Positions 16,806 through 23,768 of a stretch of 42,300 bases of DNA are shown here, piece after piece. The stretch lies in contig CAZYSP010000010.1 of assembly GCA_964650285.1 (NCBI GenBank), positions 1 to 42,300 on the forward strand, given 5' to 3'. The stretch's first letter is position 1, and each line of letters begins with the position of its first letter. The position numbers and the translations under genes are program-made. The stretch is from JACPJP01 sp964650285 (GTDB taxonomy: Archaea > Nanobdellota > Nanobdellia > Woesearchaeales > GW2011-AR4). Below the pieces are notes generated by a model. It was not told where the DNA came from. It did no database searches and saw nothing but the letters and a program-made list of their open reading frames with translations.

Positions 16806-16934
16806 TTTTGCTGTTAAGTATACGCTTTTAAAATAGTTATGTAATTAGGCAATTTATGTTTGTCTGATTAAAAAATAGGCAAAATTTGCCTGTAAATAGC
16901 AAGTTATTTAAATAAGCTCATATCCCCTTTTCAT
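16806..16934. promoter_or_regulatory. Divergent promoter of nadA and NADK-like gene
   Basis: A 129-bp region drives two leaderless units. On the minus strand TTTTAAAAG (about 16826-16834) is spaced for a start at the nadA ATG. On the plus strand TTATTTAAATAAG (about 16903-16915) is spaced for a start at the ATG at 16935. Between the two TATA boxes lie a perfect palindrome (16877-16891) and a half-site copy (AGGCAATTT, 16847-16855), so both genes could be controlled by one factor. Confidence 0.6.
16877..16891. promoter_or_regulatory. Palindromic candidate operator
   Basis: AGGCAAA-A-TTTGCCT is a perfect 7-bp inverted repeat around one base. A related half-site, AGGCAA, occurs 30 bp away at 16847. 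Spacing and position between two divergent TATA boxes fit an operator for a dimeric winged-helix protein; the adjacent fusion protein is the obvious candidate. Binding is inference. Confidence 0.5.
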
Positions 16935-17948
16935 ATGTTTTTTGTAACATCCAACAATGATGTTGACTCTTTAGAGCTAACAAAAAAATTAATTGTGCAT
17001 CTAAAACAAAAAAAATTATATTTTATTATAGATAAAAATACAAAAGTTTCTGGCAATAAAAAAAATATTAGTGAAGTAAGCCCTGATGTAATACTGGCAA
17101 TAGGGGATGATAATTTGATATTAAAGACTTTTAGGAATTTAGGCAAAAAACAGATTCCTTTGCTAGGTATAGCATCTGCGCAAAGCTTTCTTGCGCAATC
17201 TGATAGTGCAAGCTTTATGCAGCATATTGATTTGATAGAAAAGAAGAAATTTAATATCTTTAAAAGGTCCAGGATAGTTGCAACATTCAATAATAACCAA
17301 AAATACCCTGCCTTAAATGACATAGGAATTTTTTCTTCTAAAAGCGCTTCCTTGATAAGGTATACATTAAATCTTAATAACGAGAAATTGTGGAAAGATA
17401 ATGCAGACGGCCTTATTGTTTCCACGCCAACAGGCAGTACTGGCTATGCATTTTCAGCTCATGGTCCGATAATTCTTGATGAACCAGAAGTTTTGTCAAT
17501 TACACCTATATCATCAATTGAAAAAAAATCAGCTGTAATAATATCAAACAAAACAAAGATAATGATAACAGATATCCAGGCAAGCTCTCCTGTAGTTATT
17601 ATGGATGGTGGTGTCAGAGTTCCCCTTAAGAATGATTCAGTTGAAATAGAAAAATCAAGATATGACGCATGTTTTATTGAATTCTCAAAAGACTATGCTA
17701 TTGAAACCAAATTAAAGAAACGAACAGTAACATTAACCCCAGAAAGAACAAAGAACTTGCCACCAAGTGCCAAACTCGTCTATAAAATATTATCATACGA
17801 AGGCAACTTAACCCAAAAAGAAATCGTCAACATGAGCTATTTACCAGAAAGAACAGCAAGGTACGCATTAGAACTCTTATTAAAGAAAAGATTAATAACC
17901 CAACAGCCTTATCTTAATGATGCCAGACAAACTGTTTATGGAGTTTGA
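16935..17948 (+). CDS. NAD-kinase-like domain fused to winged helix
   Basis: Residues 1-255 have the NAD kinase fold: DGLIVSTPTGSTGYAF (158-173) is nearly canonical, as is LND at 127-129. The catalytic GGDGT motif is altered: the aligned stretch AIGDDNLIL (55-63) keeps the Asp but replaces both flanking glycines and the Thr, and the usual GIN-x-G-x-LGFL is GIASAQSFL. Residues 276-337 form a winged helix-turn-helix (SAKLVYKILSYEGNLTQKEI, then LPERTARYALELLLKK), typical of archaeal DNA-binding modules. It could be a working NAD kinase with a DNA-binding tail, or a sensor that binds NAD(P)(H) and controls the divergent nadA-nadC-nadX. The second reading is inference from fusion, altered motif and context. 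Confidence 0.85.
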   Translation: MFFVTSNNDVDSLELTKKLIVHLKQKKLYFIIDKNTKVSGNKKNISEVSPDVILAIGDDNLILKTFRNLGKKQIPLLGIASAQSFLAQSDSASFMQHIDLIEKKKFNIFKRSRIVATFNNNQKYPALNDIGIFSSKSASLIRYTLNLNNEKLWKDNADGLIVSTPTGSTGYAFSAHGPIILDEPEVLSITPISSIEKKSAVIISNKTKIMITDIQASSPVVIMDGGVRVPLKNDSVEIEKSRYDACFIEFSKDYAIETKLKKRTVTLTPERTKNLPPSAKLVYKILSYEGNLTQKEIVNMSYLPERTARYALELLLKKRLITQQPYLNDARQTVYGV

Positions 17949-18012
17949 GATTATATGTTGGGAAAAAGTTCTGAATTTTTATTCATAATTAGATATATCA
18001 AAACAAAATTTA

Positions 18013-18338
18013 CTATTTCTTAAGTAGATTCCTAACACTGTTAACAATATCTCTTATTGAATCTGACCTAGAATTTTTTGCAAGTCTATCCGCAAAATAT
18101 GGACTATATTCTAATAAATTCTTCCTTGAGATATTATGCCATATTGGTAATATCATTTTTTTGCCGTTATCTTCCTTCGCGAATAATCCATCCAATTCAA
18201 GTTTTGTCCATTTTTTTTCTTATTCAAAAAATTTTTAGAAAATACTACAATGCCATACCTTGAATTTACTAGTCCTTTATCAATTGAACTTCTTAAAGTA
18301 TCTCCCCATTCCAAGACGAAATTATCGTACCATACCTT
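18013..18338 (-). pseudogene. Frameshifted TIR-domain remnant
   Basis: Two reading frames together spell most of a TIR domain: VWYDNFVLEWGDTLRSSIDK, then SRYGIVVFSKNFLNKK in one frame, and WTKLELDGLFAKEDNGKK, MILPIWHNIS and LLEYSPYFADRLA in the next. The switch falls in a run of eight A (18211-18218, T on the plus strand). The first ~25 residues of the domain (the FISHASEDK region) are missing, and the promoter of the next gene lies within the remnant's 5' end. The W-x-x-x-E that carries the catalytic Glu of TIR NADases is just after the frameshift. It is either a decayed gene or, for the frameshift alone, a sequencing error; the missing N-terminus favours decay. Confidence 0.8.
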
Positions 18339-18369
18339 TATAAACCAAACCAATATCTGAATTTGGAAT

Positions 18370-18765
18370 ATGGGAGACTTTGATCGTAATTTTGACAGAA
18401 AGCGTTCTGGCAGGTCCAGGGGAAGAGATTCTGGAAGGTTTGACAGGGGACGTTCTGGTAGATTTGGCGGAAGAGGAAGAGATAGACGTTCTGAAAGGCA
18501 TGAGATGCATTCAGCAATATGCGATAAATGCGGTAAGGACTGTGAAGTTCCTTTCAAGCCAACTGAAGGCAAGCCTATTTACTGCAATGATTGTTTTAAA
18601 GACAAAAGCAGGGAAGCTGGTTCAAGGTCCGAATCAGGAAAACAATCAAATGAAAACTTTGACCAGATCAACAAAAAACTTGACAAGATTTTAAAGATAT
18701 TAGAAGCTGCACCGGTCGAAGAGAAAGAGAAACCAGAATTAAAAAAAGCAAAGAAAAAGAAATAA
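18370..18765 (+). CDS. RG-rich CxxC-x17-CxxC zinc protein
   Basis: Residues 1-45 are almost entirely R, G, D, S and F in RG/RGG-like repeats, which commonly bind RNA. Residues 51-75 form a zinc module with CDKC (51-54), 17 residues, then CNDC (72-75), including CEVPFKPTEGKP; this matches the CxxC-x17-CxxC domain (TIGR04272), whose function is unknown. A helix (about 95-110, INKKLDKILKILE) and a lysine-rich tail follow. It is probably a nucleic-acid-associated protein; no partner is evident. A TATA-like TTTATAAA at about 18337-18344, inside the TIR remnant, fits a leaderless start. Confidence 0.8.
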   Translation: MGDFDRNFDRKRSGRSRGRDSGRFDRGRSGRFGGRGRDRRSERHEMHSAICDKCGKDCEVPFKPTEGKPIYCNDCFKDKSREAGSRSESGKQSNENFDQINKKLDKILKILEAAPVEEKEKPELKKAKKKK

Positions 18766-18834
18766 CAATAACTTCTGATGAAGTGGATGTGAATTACAGT
18801 TAATCTTTAATATAACAAAATCTTCCTAATAAAA

Positions 18835-19953
18835 ATGCAAGAAATATACAACCAAATAATAAACCTGGTAAAAAACAATATTTCCAATGTTAATGATAAT
18901 CATGTCCAATTTTCTGATCCAAATTACAAACCATTCAATTTTGATAAAAATAATTTTCATGAAATAAAAAATATTGAATCAAACAATAAAATAGCGTTTA
19001 TTGATGCTGGTTCTTCAGAAATAATAAAGTCATCGAACTTCTCATTGAACTTAATAAGAGTTTATTATACAATTTATCAGAACAATAAGAGAATTAATGC
19101 GAAAAAACAGGACTTCTATGCATTTGTTTATACAAAAAATATTGATGATGAATTATATTATAATGCTGAATTTATTGATTATAATTTAAAAAGTGATAAT
19201 TACAATAATGAAAATAATAATTTAATAAAAAATGAAATAAAAAATAATAATGAAAAGAATATATTTCCAAATAATGAAGATTTATTATTAAGTTCATTGG
19301 ATAAAACCATTAAACAAGGCATAACAAGGGCAAGCATTTCAAACATGTCCGGTGTAATCAGAAGATTTGCAGAATTAAAAGCAGCATCTAGTGTTATTGA
19401 TTTATTAAACAATGATGATATTATTGTATTGGATGGTTCTTTACAATGTACTTTTACAAATGAAAAAAAATATTTTGAAAAATTATATGAAAAAGCATCA
19501 AATAAAAACATAATTATATGCGGATTAAGCAAAACAACAACCTTAATGACAGACAAAGGATCTTCGATAGCAAACGCATTAAATAAGCTCAATCAAAAAG
19601 GAAAATGGCTTTACAATCCTATTGCTGATATTAAAAGCAACCAGCATAAAGCAGAAATGTCTTTTGTAAAATTGCATGAAAGCTCAAAATATATTTTTAG
19701 GTTTGAAATCTACAAAGAGCAAAAACAGCACCTAAACAACATAATAAGCTTAATAGCAAACAACTGCAAGGATTCTGTTTTTATAGGCTATCCTTACGGC
19801 CTTATAGAAGCTGACAGAAATGCAAGAATATCCCACCAAGAAAAACAAATGCTCCTTACTCTCTTCTCAACAAAGCTTGGAAAAGACTGGGAAAAGATAA
19901 AGCAGTCAATAAGCAGCATCAATGCGCATGAAATTCTTGACAGCATAAGTTAA
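18835..19953 (+). CDS. NurA-domain nuclease-like protein
   Basis: Related to NurA, the 5'-3' nuclease that works with the HerA translocase at DNA ends. Supporting motifs are KIAFIDAGSSEI (52-63, metal-binding Asp), IIVLDGSLQ (about 197, second acid), GLSKTT and the C-terminal FIGYPYGLIEADRNARIS. At 372 residues it fits the family. A low-complexity Asn/Lys/Glu-rich insertion lies at about 115-147. There is no herA, mre11 or rad50 beside it, so a role in end resection with HerA is family knowledge, not context. A TATA-like TTTAATATAA at about 18805-18814 predicts a leaderless mRNA. The glycosyltransferase gene begins 12 bp after its stop. Confidence 0.8.
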   Translation: MQEIYNQIINLVKNNISNVNDNHVQFSDPNYKPFNFDKNNFHEIKNIESNNKIAFIDAGSSEIIKSSNFSLNLIRVYYTIYQNNKRINAKKQDFYAFVYTKNIDDELYYNAEFIDYNLKSDNYNNENNNLIKNEIKNNNEKNIFPNNEDLLLSSLDKTIKQGITRASISNMSGVIRRFAELKAASSVIDLLNNDDIIVLDGSLQCTFTNEKKYFEKLYEKASNKNIIICGLSKTTTLMTDKGSSIANALNKLNQKGKWLYNPIADIKSNQHKAEMSFVKLHESSKYIFRFEIYKEQKQHLNNIISLIANNCKDSVFIGYPYGLIEADRNARISHQEKQMLLTLFSTKLGKDWEKIKQSISSINAHEILDSIS

Positions 19954-19965
19954 AAACATGGCCAG

Positions 19966-21462
19966 ATGAAACTAAACAAAATCAGTATTCTCATCCTGAT
20001 TATAATCTTTGCATTAGTTATAAGGGTATACCAGCTAAATGAACTTCCATCAGGATTCCATCTTGATGAAGCAATGACAGGTTATCATGCATACAGCATC
20101 TTAAAAACAGGCAGAGATTTCCGCGGCAATTTACTGCCGATTTTGATAGAAACCCATAATGAAGCTATGTACGCATATCTGGCTGTGCCATTCATATCCA
20201 TATTTGATTTGAATGTTTTCTCAGCAAGATTGGCAGCGGCTGTTATAGGCACATTAACTGTTTTGAGCACATATTTATTTGCTAAAGAATTATTCAATAA
20301 AAAAGTAGGCCTTATTTCTGCATTTTTACTTGCAGTATCGCCCTGGCATTTGGTGGCTAGCAGATTTGGTTTACGGCCCATCTTGGTTCCCTTTTTTGTT
20401 ACATTGGGTTTGTTTTTCCTTTTGAAATCTTTAAAAAATCCAAAACTATTTGTTATTTCAGCATTTATTTTCGGGCTTTTACTGCATACTTATACAGTCA
20501 CTAAATTATTTGTCCCGTTAATGCTTATTTTGTTTTTCTTATTTTACCATAAGGAACTGATAATGTCATTTAAGTCCAATAAAAAAAAGTGTGTCCTTTC
20601 TATCATAATCTTCCTAATACTTGCTCTTCCGGCATATGGGGTTTATTTTTTTGGAGACGGAAATAAGAGATTTGATTCAATTTCAGTCTTTCAGGCCCCC
20701 AGACCAATACACCAGTTTTTCTCAAATTTGCTCAGTCATCTTTCACCTGATTTTTTATTTATTAGCGGGGATGCAAATTTAAGGCATAGTTTGCCTGGTT
20801 TTGGACAAGCAATGCTAGTTCTGATACCATTTATACTTCTGGCATTGTTCTTCTTTGCCTGCAAACAAAAGAAAGAGGGGCTTTTTCTTGTTTCCTCTTT
20901 TGTTATCGGAATAATTCCGGCATCATTGACTGCTGAAGGGATACCCCATGCTTTAAGGTCTATTGCGGCAGTTTCATTTCTCGAGATTATTGCCGCCTAT
21001 GGAATCTTTTTATTGTACAAGTACCTAAAAAACAGGAAAAAATATATTAAAACAGCTGTAATAATTTTTGTTGGTTTATTATTGGCTTCTAACAGTGCGC
21101 TCTTAATCTACTCTTATTTCATAAAATACCCGCCAGTTTCTGAAGATTGGTTTCAATTTGGATTAAGAGAAGCAATAAGCTATGCTGAAGAACATTCTAA
21201 AGATTATGACAGCATTATTTTAACACGCAACATTGAAGTAGCATATGTTTTCCCATTATTCTTTGCTAAACTGGAGCCGTCAGAATTTCAAAAGTCTGGT
21301 AAAATGGGAAAATATGTTATTTGTACCGAAGATATTAATGAATGTTACGGATATAATGGAAAAAATCTGTTTATAGTAAAGCCTAATGAATTGTCTGATA
21401 AAGATATAAAAAAAGATATTCGCAATAAAAAAAATGAGGTTGTCTTAAAGATTGTTGAATAG
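19966..21462 (+). CDS. GT39-type membrane glycosyltransferase
   Basis: Polytopic membrane protein of the dolichyl-phosphate-mannose-dependent (PMT/ArnT-like) GT-C superfamily. The first membrane helix is followed by an outside loop with LPSGFHLDEAMTGYHAYSI, where the D-E pair is the expected catalytic/metal position. Eleven or so hydrophobic segments span 1-385, with LLAVSPWHLVASRFGLRP being a strong family signature (SPWH...R). A soluble domain forms the C-terminal ~110 residues. It likely moves a sugar from a lipid carrier to a surface protein or lipid. It begins 12 bp after the NurA-like gene and is probably in its transcript. Confidence 0.85.
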   Translation: MKLNKISILILIIIFALVIRVYQLNELPSGFHLDEAMTGYHAYSILKTGRDFRGNLLPILIETHNEAMYAYLAVPFISIFDLNVFSARLAAAVIGTLTVLSTYLFAKELFNKKVGLISAFLLAVSPWHLVASRFGLRPILVPFFVTLGLFFLLKSLKNPKLFVISAFIFGLLLHTYTVTKLFVPLMLILFFLFYHKELIMSFKSNKKKCVLSIIIFLILALPAYGVYFFGDGNKRFDSISVFQAPRPIHQFFSNLLSHLSPDFLFISGDANLRHSLPGFGQAMLVLIPFILLALFFFACKQKKEGLFLVSSFVIGIIPASLTAEGIPHALRSIAAVSFLEIIAAYGIFLLYKYLKNRKKYIKTAVIIFVGLLLASNSALLIYSYFIKYPPVSEDWFQFGLREAISYAEEHSKDYDSIILTRNIEVAYVFPLFFAKLEPSEFQKSGKMGKYVICTEDINECYGYNGKNLFIVKPNELSDKDIKKDIRNKKNEVVLKIVE

Positions 21463-21524
21463 GCTTATGTTAAGAATAAAATTAATTCATGATAAATAAT
21501 GAATAAGGCGTTAATAACAAAAAA

Positions 21525-21533
21525 TTATATAAA
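21525..21533 (+). promoter_or_regulatory. TATA box that sets the PfkB start
   Basis: TTATATAAA is followed by ATG at 21556, a spacing of about 27 nt from the box centre, as expected for a leaderless transcript. An in-frame ATG at 21499 lies upstream of this box, so it is rejected as the start. Confidence 0.65.
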
Positions 21534-21555
21534 CCCCAAAATTCAGGAAAAAATT

Positions 21556-22536
21556 ATGTGTGATATAATAACTGTCGGCTCTGCTACTGTAGATGTTTTT
21601 GCAAGGACAGAGTTCTGTGAGATGCTTCATGGAAAACATAAAGAAGAATGTATTGCATATCCTGTAGGGGCTAAAATTCTAGTTGAGGAATTAAACCTGA
21701 CAGTAGGTGGCGGCGGTACAAACACAGCAGTTGCACTCTCAAGATTAGGACATAAAGTTGCTTTCCTGGGAAAAATAGGTCTGGGACATAATTCTGAAAG
21801 AGTTATTAAAAAACTAAAACAGGAAAAGGTTGATACATCCTTAATCATCAAGTCAAAAAAAGAAAGAACAGGTTACTCAATAATCCTAGACAGCAAAAAC
21901 CATGATCGAACAATCTTAACATTTAGAGGTTCTAACCACGATTTAAGATTTAATGAAATAAATTTAAAGAAATTAAAGACAAAATGGTTTTATTTCTCAT
22001 CAATGACTGGAACCTCATTCAAAACTTTAGAAAAGATAGCAAACTATGCAGCTAAAAACAACATAAGAATTGCTTTTAACATAAGCTCATATTTGGCAAA
22101 AAAAGGAAAAAATTATTTAAAAAATATATTAAAAAAGGCAAATATTCTCGTATTAAATAAAGAGGAAGCAGCATTATTAGTGGGAAAAGGAAATACAAAG
22201 AATCTATTAAAAAAAATACAGAAATTAGGACCTGAAATTATAGCCATTACAGATGGCAAACATGGTGTCTATGTTTATGAAAATAGCCATATTTACTATG
22301 GAAAACCGCATAATATTAAAATTGTGGAAACAACCGGAGCAGGTGATGCATTTGCATCTTCTTTCTTATGTGGAATAATAAGAAAAAACAGCATAGAGTT
22401 TGCAATGAAGCTGGGAATGACTAATGCAGAATCTGTGATACAGCATCATGGCGCAAAGGAAAAACTCTTAAAATATAATGAAGCCTTAAGCATTATGAAG
22501 AAAATGCCAATAAAGGTAATTCTCAGAAAGATTTAA
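21556..22536 (+). CDS. PfkB-family carbohydrate or nucleoside kinase
   Basis: Ribokinase/PfkB fold enzyme of 326 residues from MCDIITVGSATVDVF. The N-terminal signature is LTVGGGGTNTAVALSRLGH (GG hinge and sugar site), and the C-terminal signature is ETTGAGDAFASSF with the catalytic Asp in GAGD. ILVLNKEEAALLVG is the usual middle block. The family phosphorylates ribose, adenosine, fructose derivatives and others; the substrate cannot be read here. The stop codon overlaps the TATA box of the aromatic operon. It is not a recognisable shikimate kinase. Confidence 0.9.
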   Translation: MCDIITVGSATVDVFARTEFCEMLHGKHKEECIAYPVGAKILVEELNLTVGGGGTNTAVALSRLGHKVAFLGKIGLGHNSERVIKKLKQEKVDTSLIIKSKKERTGYSIILDSKNHDRTILTFRGSNHDLRFNEINLKKLKTKWFYFSSMTGTSFKTLEKIANYAAKNNIRIAFNISSYLAKKGKNYLKNILKKANILVLNKEEAALLVGKGNTKNLLKKIQKLGPEIIAITDGKHGVYVYENSHIYYGKPHNIKIVETTGAGDAFASSFLCGIIRKNSIEFAMKLGMTNAESVIQHHGAKEKLLKYNEALSIMKKMPIKVILRKI

Positions 22537-22540
22537 ATAT
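22531..22540 (+). promoter_or_regulatory. TATA box of the aromatic amino acid operon
   Basis: ATTTAAATAT overlaps the PfkB stop codon. Counting about 27 nt from its centre places the transcription start at about 22560-22563, right at the ATG of the leader ORF and about 190 nt before aroF. The operon therefore appears to have a long 5' region whose first codon is the leader start. Confidence 0.6.
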
Positions 22541-22562
22541 AAGATATTGATTCTTAGAGGCT

Positions 22563-22643
22563 ATGACAAATCTGGCTAAGAATGGAAATTGGAAAAGTTT
22601 TAAGCTAGATGTATTCCCATACTTCTTTTTTTATTTTGGATAA
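22563..22643 (+). CDS. Aromatic-rich leader peptide ORF
   Basis: A 26-codon ORF, ATG to TAA, immediately before the aromatic operon. Nine of 26 residues are aromatic: W10, F13, and then F18, Y20, F21, F22, F23, Y24 and F25 in the run FPYFFFYF, just before the stop. The ATG falls where the TATA box predicts a leaderless mRNA to begin. Its composition mirrors bacterial pheL-type leaders that sense charged tRNA-Phe by ribosome stalling. The Phe/Tyr codons (TTC, TTT, TAT) also form a T-rich tract of the sort at which archaeal transcription ends. A T-rich stretch encodes Phe by chance in one frame, so the case rests on position, frame, length and the end products of the genes behind it. Confidence 0.6.
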   Translation: MTNLAKNGNWKSFKLDVFPYFFFYFG

Positions 22644-22753
22644 GTCCTGGGAGATAACTGCACCTAAGGGCTCAAAACTCATATGTTTTGTTTCCTAAAT
22701 CCCTGGAAAAGATTGTTAAGGTTTAGTTAAAAAAATAAAACAGAGGCAAAAAA
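22644..22753 (+). promoter_or_regulatory. Operon leader with alternative stems
   Basis: Between the leader ORF and aroF several pairings exclude one another. UCCCA inside the leader ORF (22615-22619) can pair with UGGGA (22648-22652), looping out the Phe/Tyr codons. The longer UCCUGGGA (22645-22652) can instead pair with UCCCUGGA (22700-22707), seven of eight positions. That same UCCC-U can pair with AGGG (22667-22670), enclosing a perfect 6-bp stem CAAAAC/GUUUUG (22673-22678 and 22685-22690). No classical terminator with a final U run is seen. GAGG at 22742-22745 is the likely ribosome binding site for aroF, eight bases before its ATG. Confidence 0.45.
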
Positions 22754-23767
22754 ATGATAATCGTGCTGAAACCAAAAACAAAGAAAAAGGAAATAGAGAG
22801 TTTAATAGAAAAAATAAAGAAAAAAGGGCTAAAGCCTGTTGCATTTGAAGGAGAGGAAAGAACAGCAATACACGTACTTGGTGATACAAAAGGAGAAATT
22901 GGAAATGGCTGGAGTTCTATACAATGTGTAGAAAAAGTAATGAGGATTTTAAAGCCTTACAAGCTTGCAAGCAAAGAACACCATTCCCAAAAAACTGTAG
23001 TCAGGGTAGGAGATGCAACAATAGGGGGCAATGATTTTGTAGTTATAGCAGGTCCTTGCTCAGTAGAAAACGAGAAACAAATAATGGAAGCTGCCAGGTT
23101 AATGAAAGACAATGGCATAAAAATAATGCGGGCTTCTGCATTTAAACCCAGAACCTCTCCTTATTCTTTCCAGGGTATGGGAATAGAGGGCCTCAAACTC
23201 CTGAAAAAAGTAAGGGAAAAAATAGGCATTTTGGTAGAAACAGAGATAATGGATGTTAGGGATGTTGCTATTGCAGCTGAGCATGTTGATTTACTAAGAA
23301 TAGGCGCAAGAAACATGCAGAATTTTGATCTGCTGAAAGAAGTAGGTAAGGTTAACAAGCCAGTTACCCTAAAACGAGGTATAGCTGCCACAATAAAAGA
23401 ATTCCTCATGGCTGCTGAATACATCCTCATGAATGGGAATAAAAATGTTATTTTATGTGAGAGGGGCATAAGAACTTTTGAAACAGCATATAGAAATACC
23501 TTAGACCTGGCTGCTGTTGCTATACTAAAAAAAGAAAGTCATCTTCCAGTAATTGTTGACCCAAGCCATGCCGCTGGTAACAGGGATTTAATAGCTCCGT
23601 TATGCAAAGCATCTGCAGCTGTAGGCGCAGACGGGCTTCTCATAGAAGTGCACCCTAATCCAGAGGAAGCTTTAAGCGACGGTGCACAATCACTCTACCC
23701 GGAACAGCTAACTAGTTTATTAAAAGAATTAAAACCAATCTGCAATGCTGTGGGCAGGAAACTGTAA
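22754..23767 (+). CDS. aroF: DAHP synthase, type I-beta
   Basis: Condenses phosphoenolpyruvate and erythrose 4-phosphate to DAHP, the entry step of aromatic synthesis. Residues 1-70 form the ferredoxin-like regulatory domain (MIIVLKPKTKKKEIESLI) known from Thermotoga-type enzymes, usually a feedback site for Tyr or Phe. The barrel follows with VIAGPCSVE, RASAFKPRTSPYSFQG, LLRIGARNMQNF, KRG, VILCERGIRTFE and DPSHAAGNRDLI, all family motifs with metal ligands present. It is the first structural gene of the operon. A PEP synthase gene lies downstream at 31184. Many archaea instead use a different entry route, so this is the bacterial-style route. Confidence 0.96.
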   Translation: MIIVLKPKTKKKEIESLIEKIKKKGLKPVAFEGEERTAIHVLGDTKGEIGNGWSSIQCVEKVMRILKPYKLASKEHHSQKTVVRVGDATIGGNDFVVIAGPCSVENEKQIMEAARLMKDNGIKIMRASAFKPRTSPYSFQGMGIEGLKLLKKVREKIGILVETEIMDVRDVAIAAEHVDLLRIGARNMQNFDLLKEVGKVNKPVTLKRGIAATIKEFLMAAEYILMNGNKNVILCERGIRTFETAYRNTLDLAAVAILKKESHLPVIVDPSHAAGNRDLIAPLCKASAAVGADGLLIEVHPNPEEALSDGAQSLYPEQLTSLLKELKPICNAVGRKL

Positions 23768-23768
23768 A

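Noticed and set aside
18380..18694. Second plus-strand ORF overlapping the RG-rich zinc protein
   Set aside because: It is a frame shadow; the zinc cysteines, TATA spacing and codon pattern support the frame starting at 18370.
21499..21555. Longer start for the PfkB kinase
   Set aside because: The extra 19 codons lie across the TATA box at 21525-21533, and MCDIITVGS at 21556 matches the family start.
23745..23768. Longer start for aroB overlapping aroF
   Set aside because: MEEIRVRI at 23769 follows the aroF stop by one base and matches the family start.
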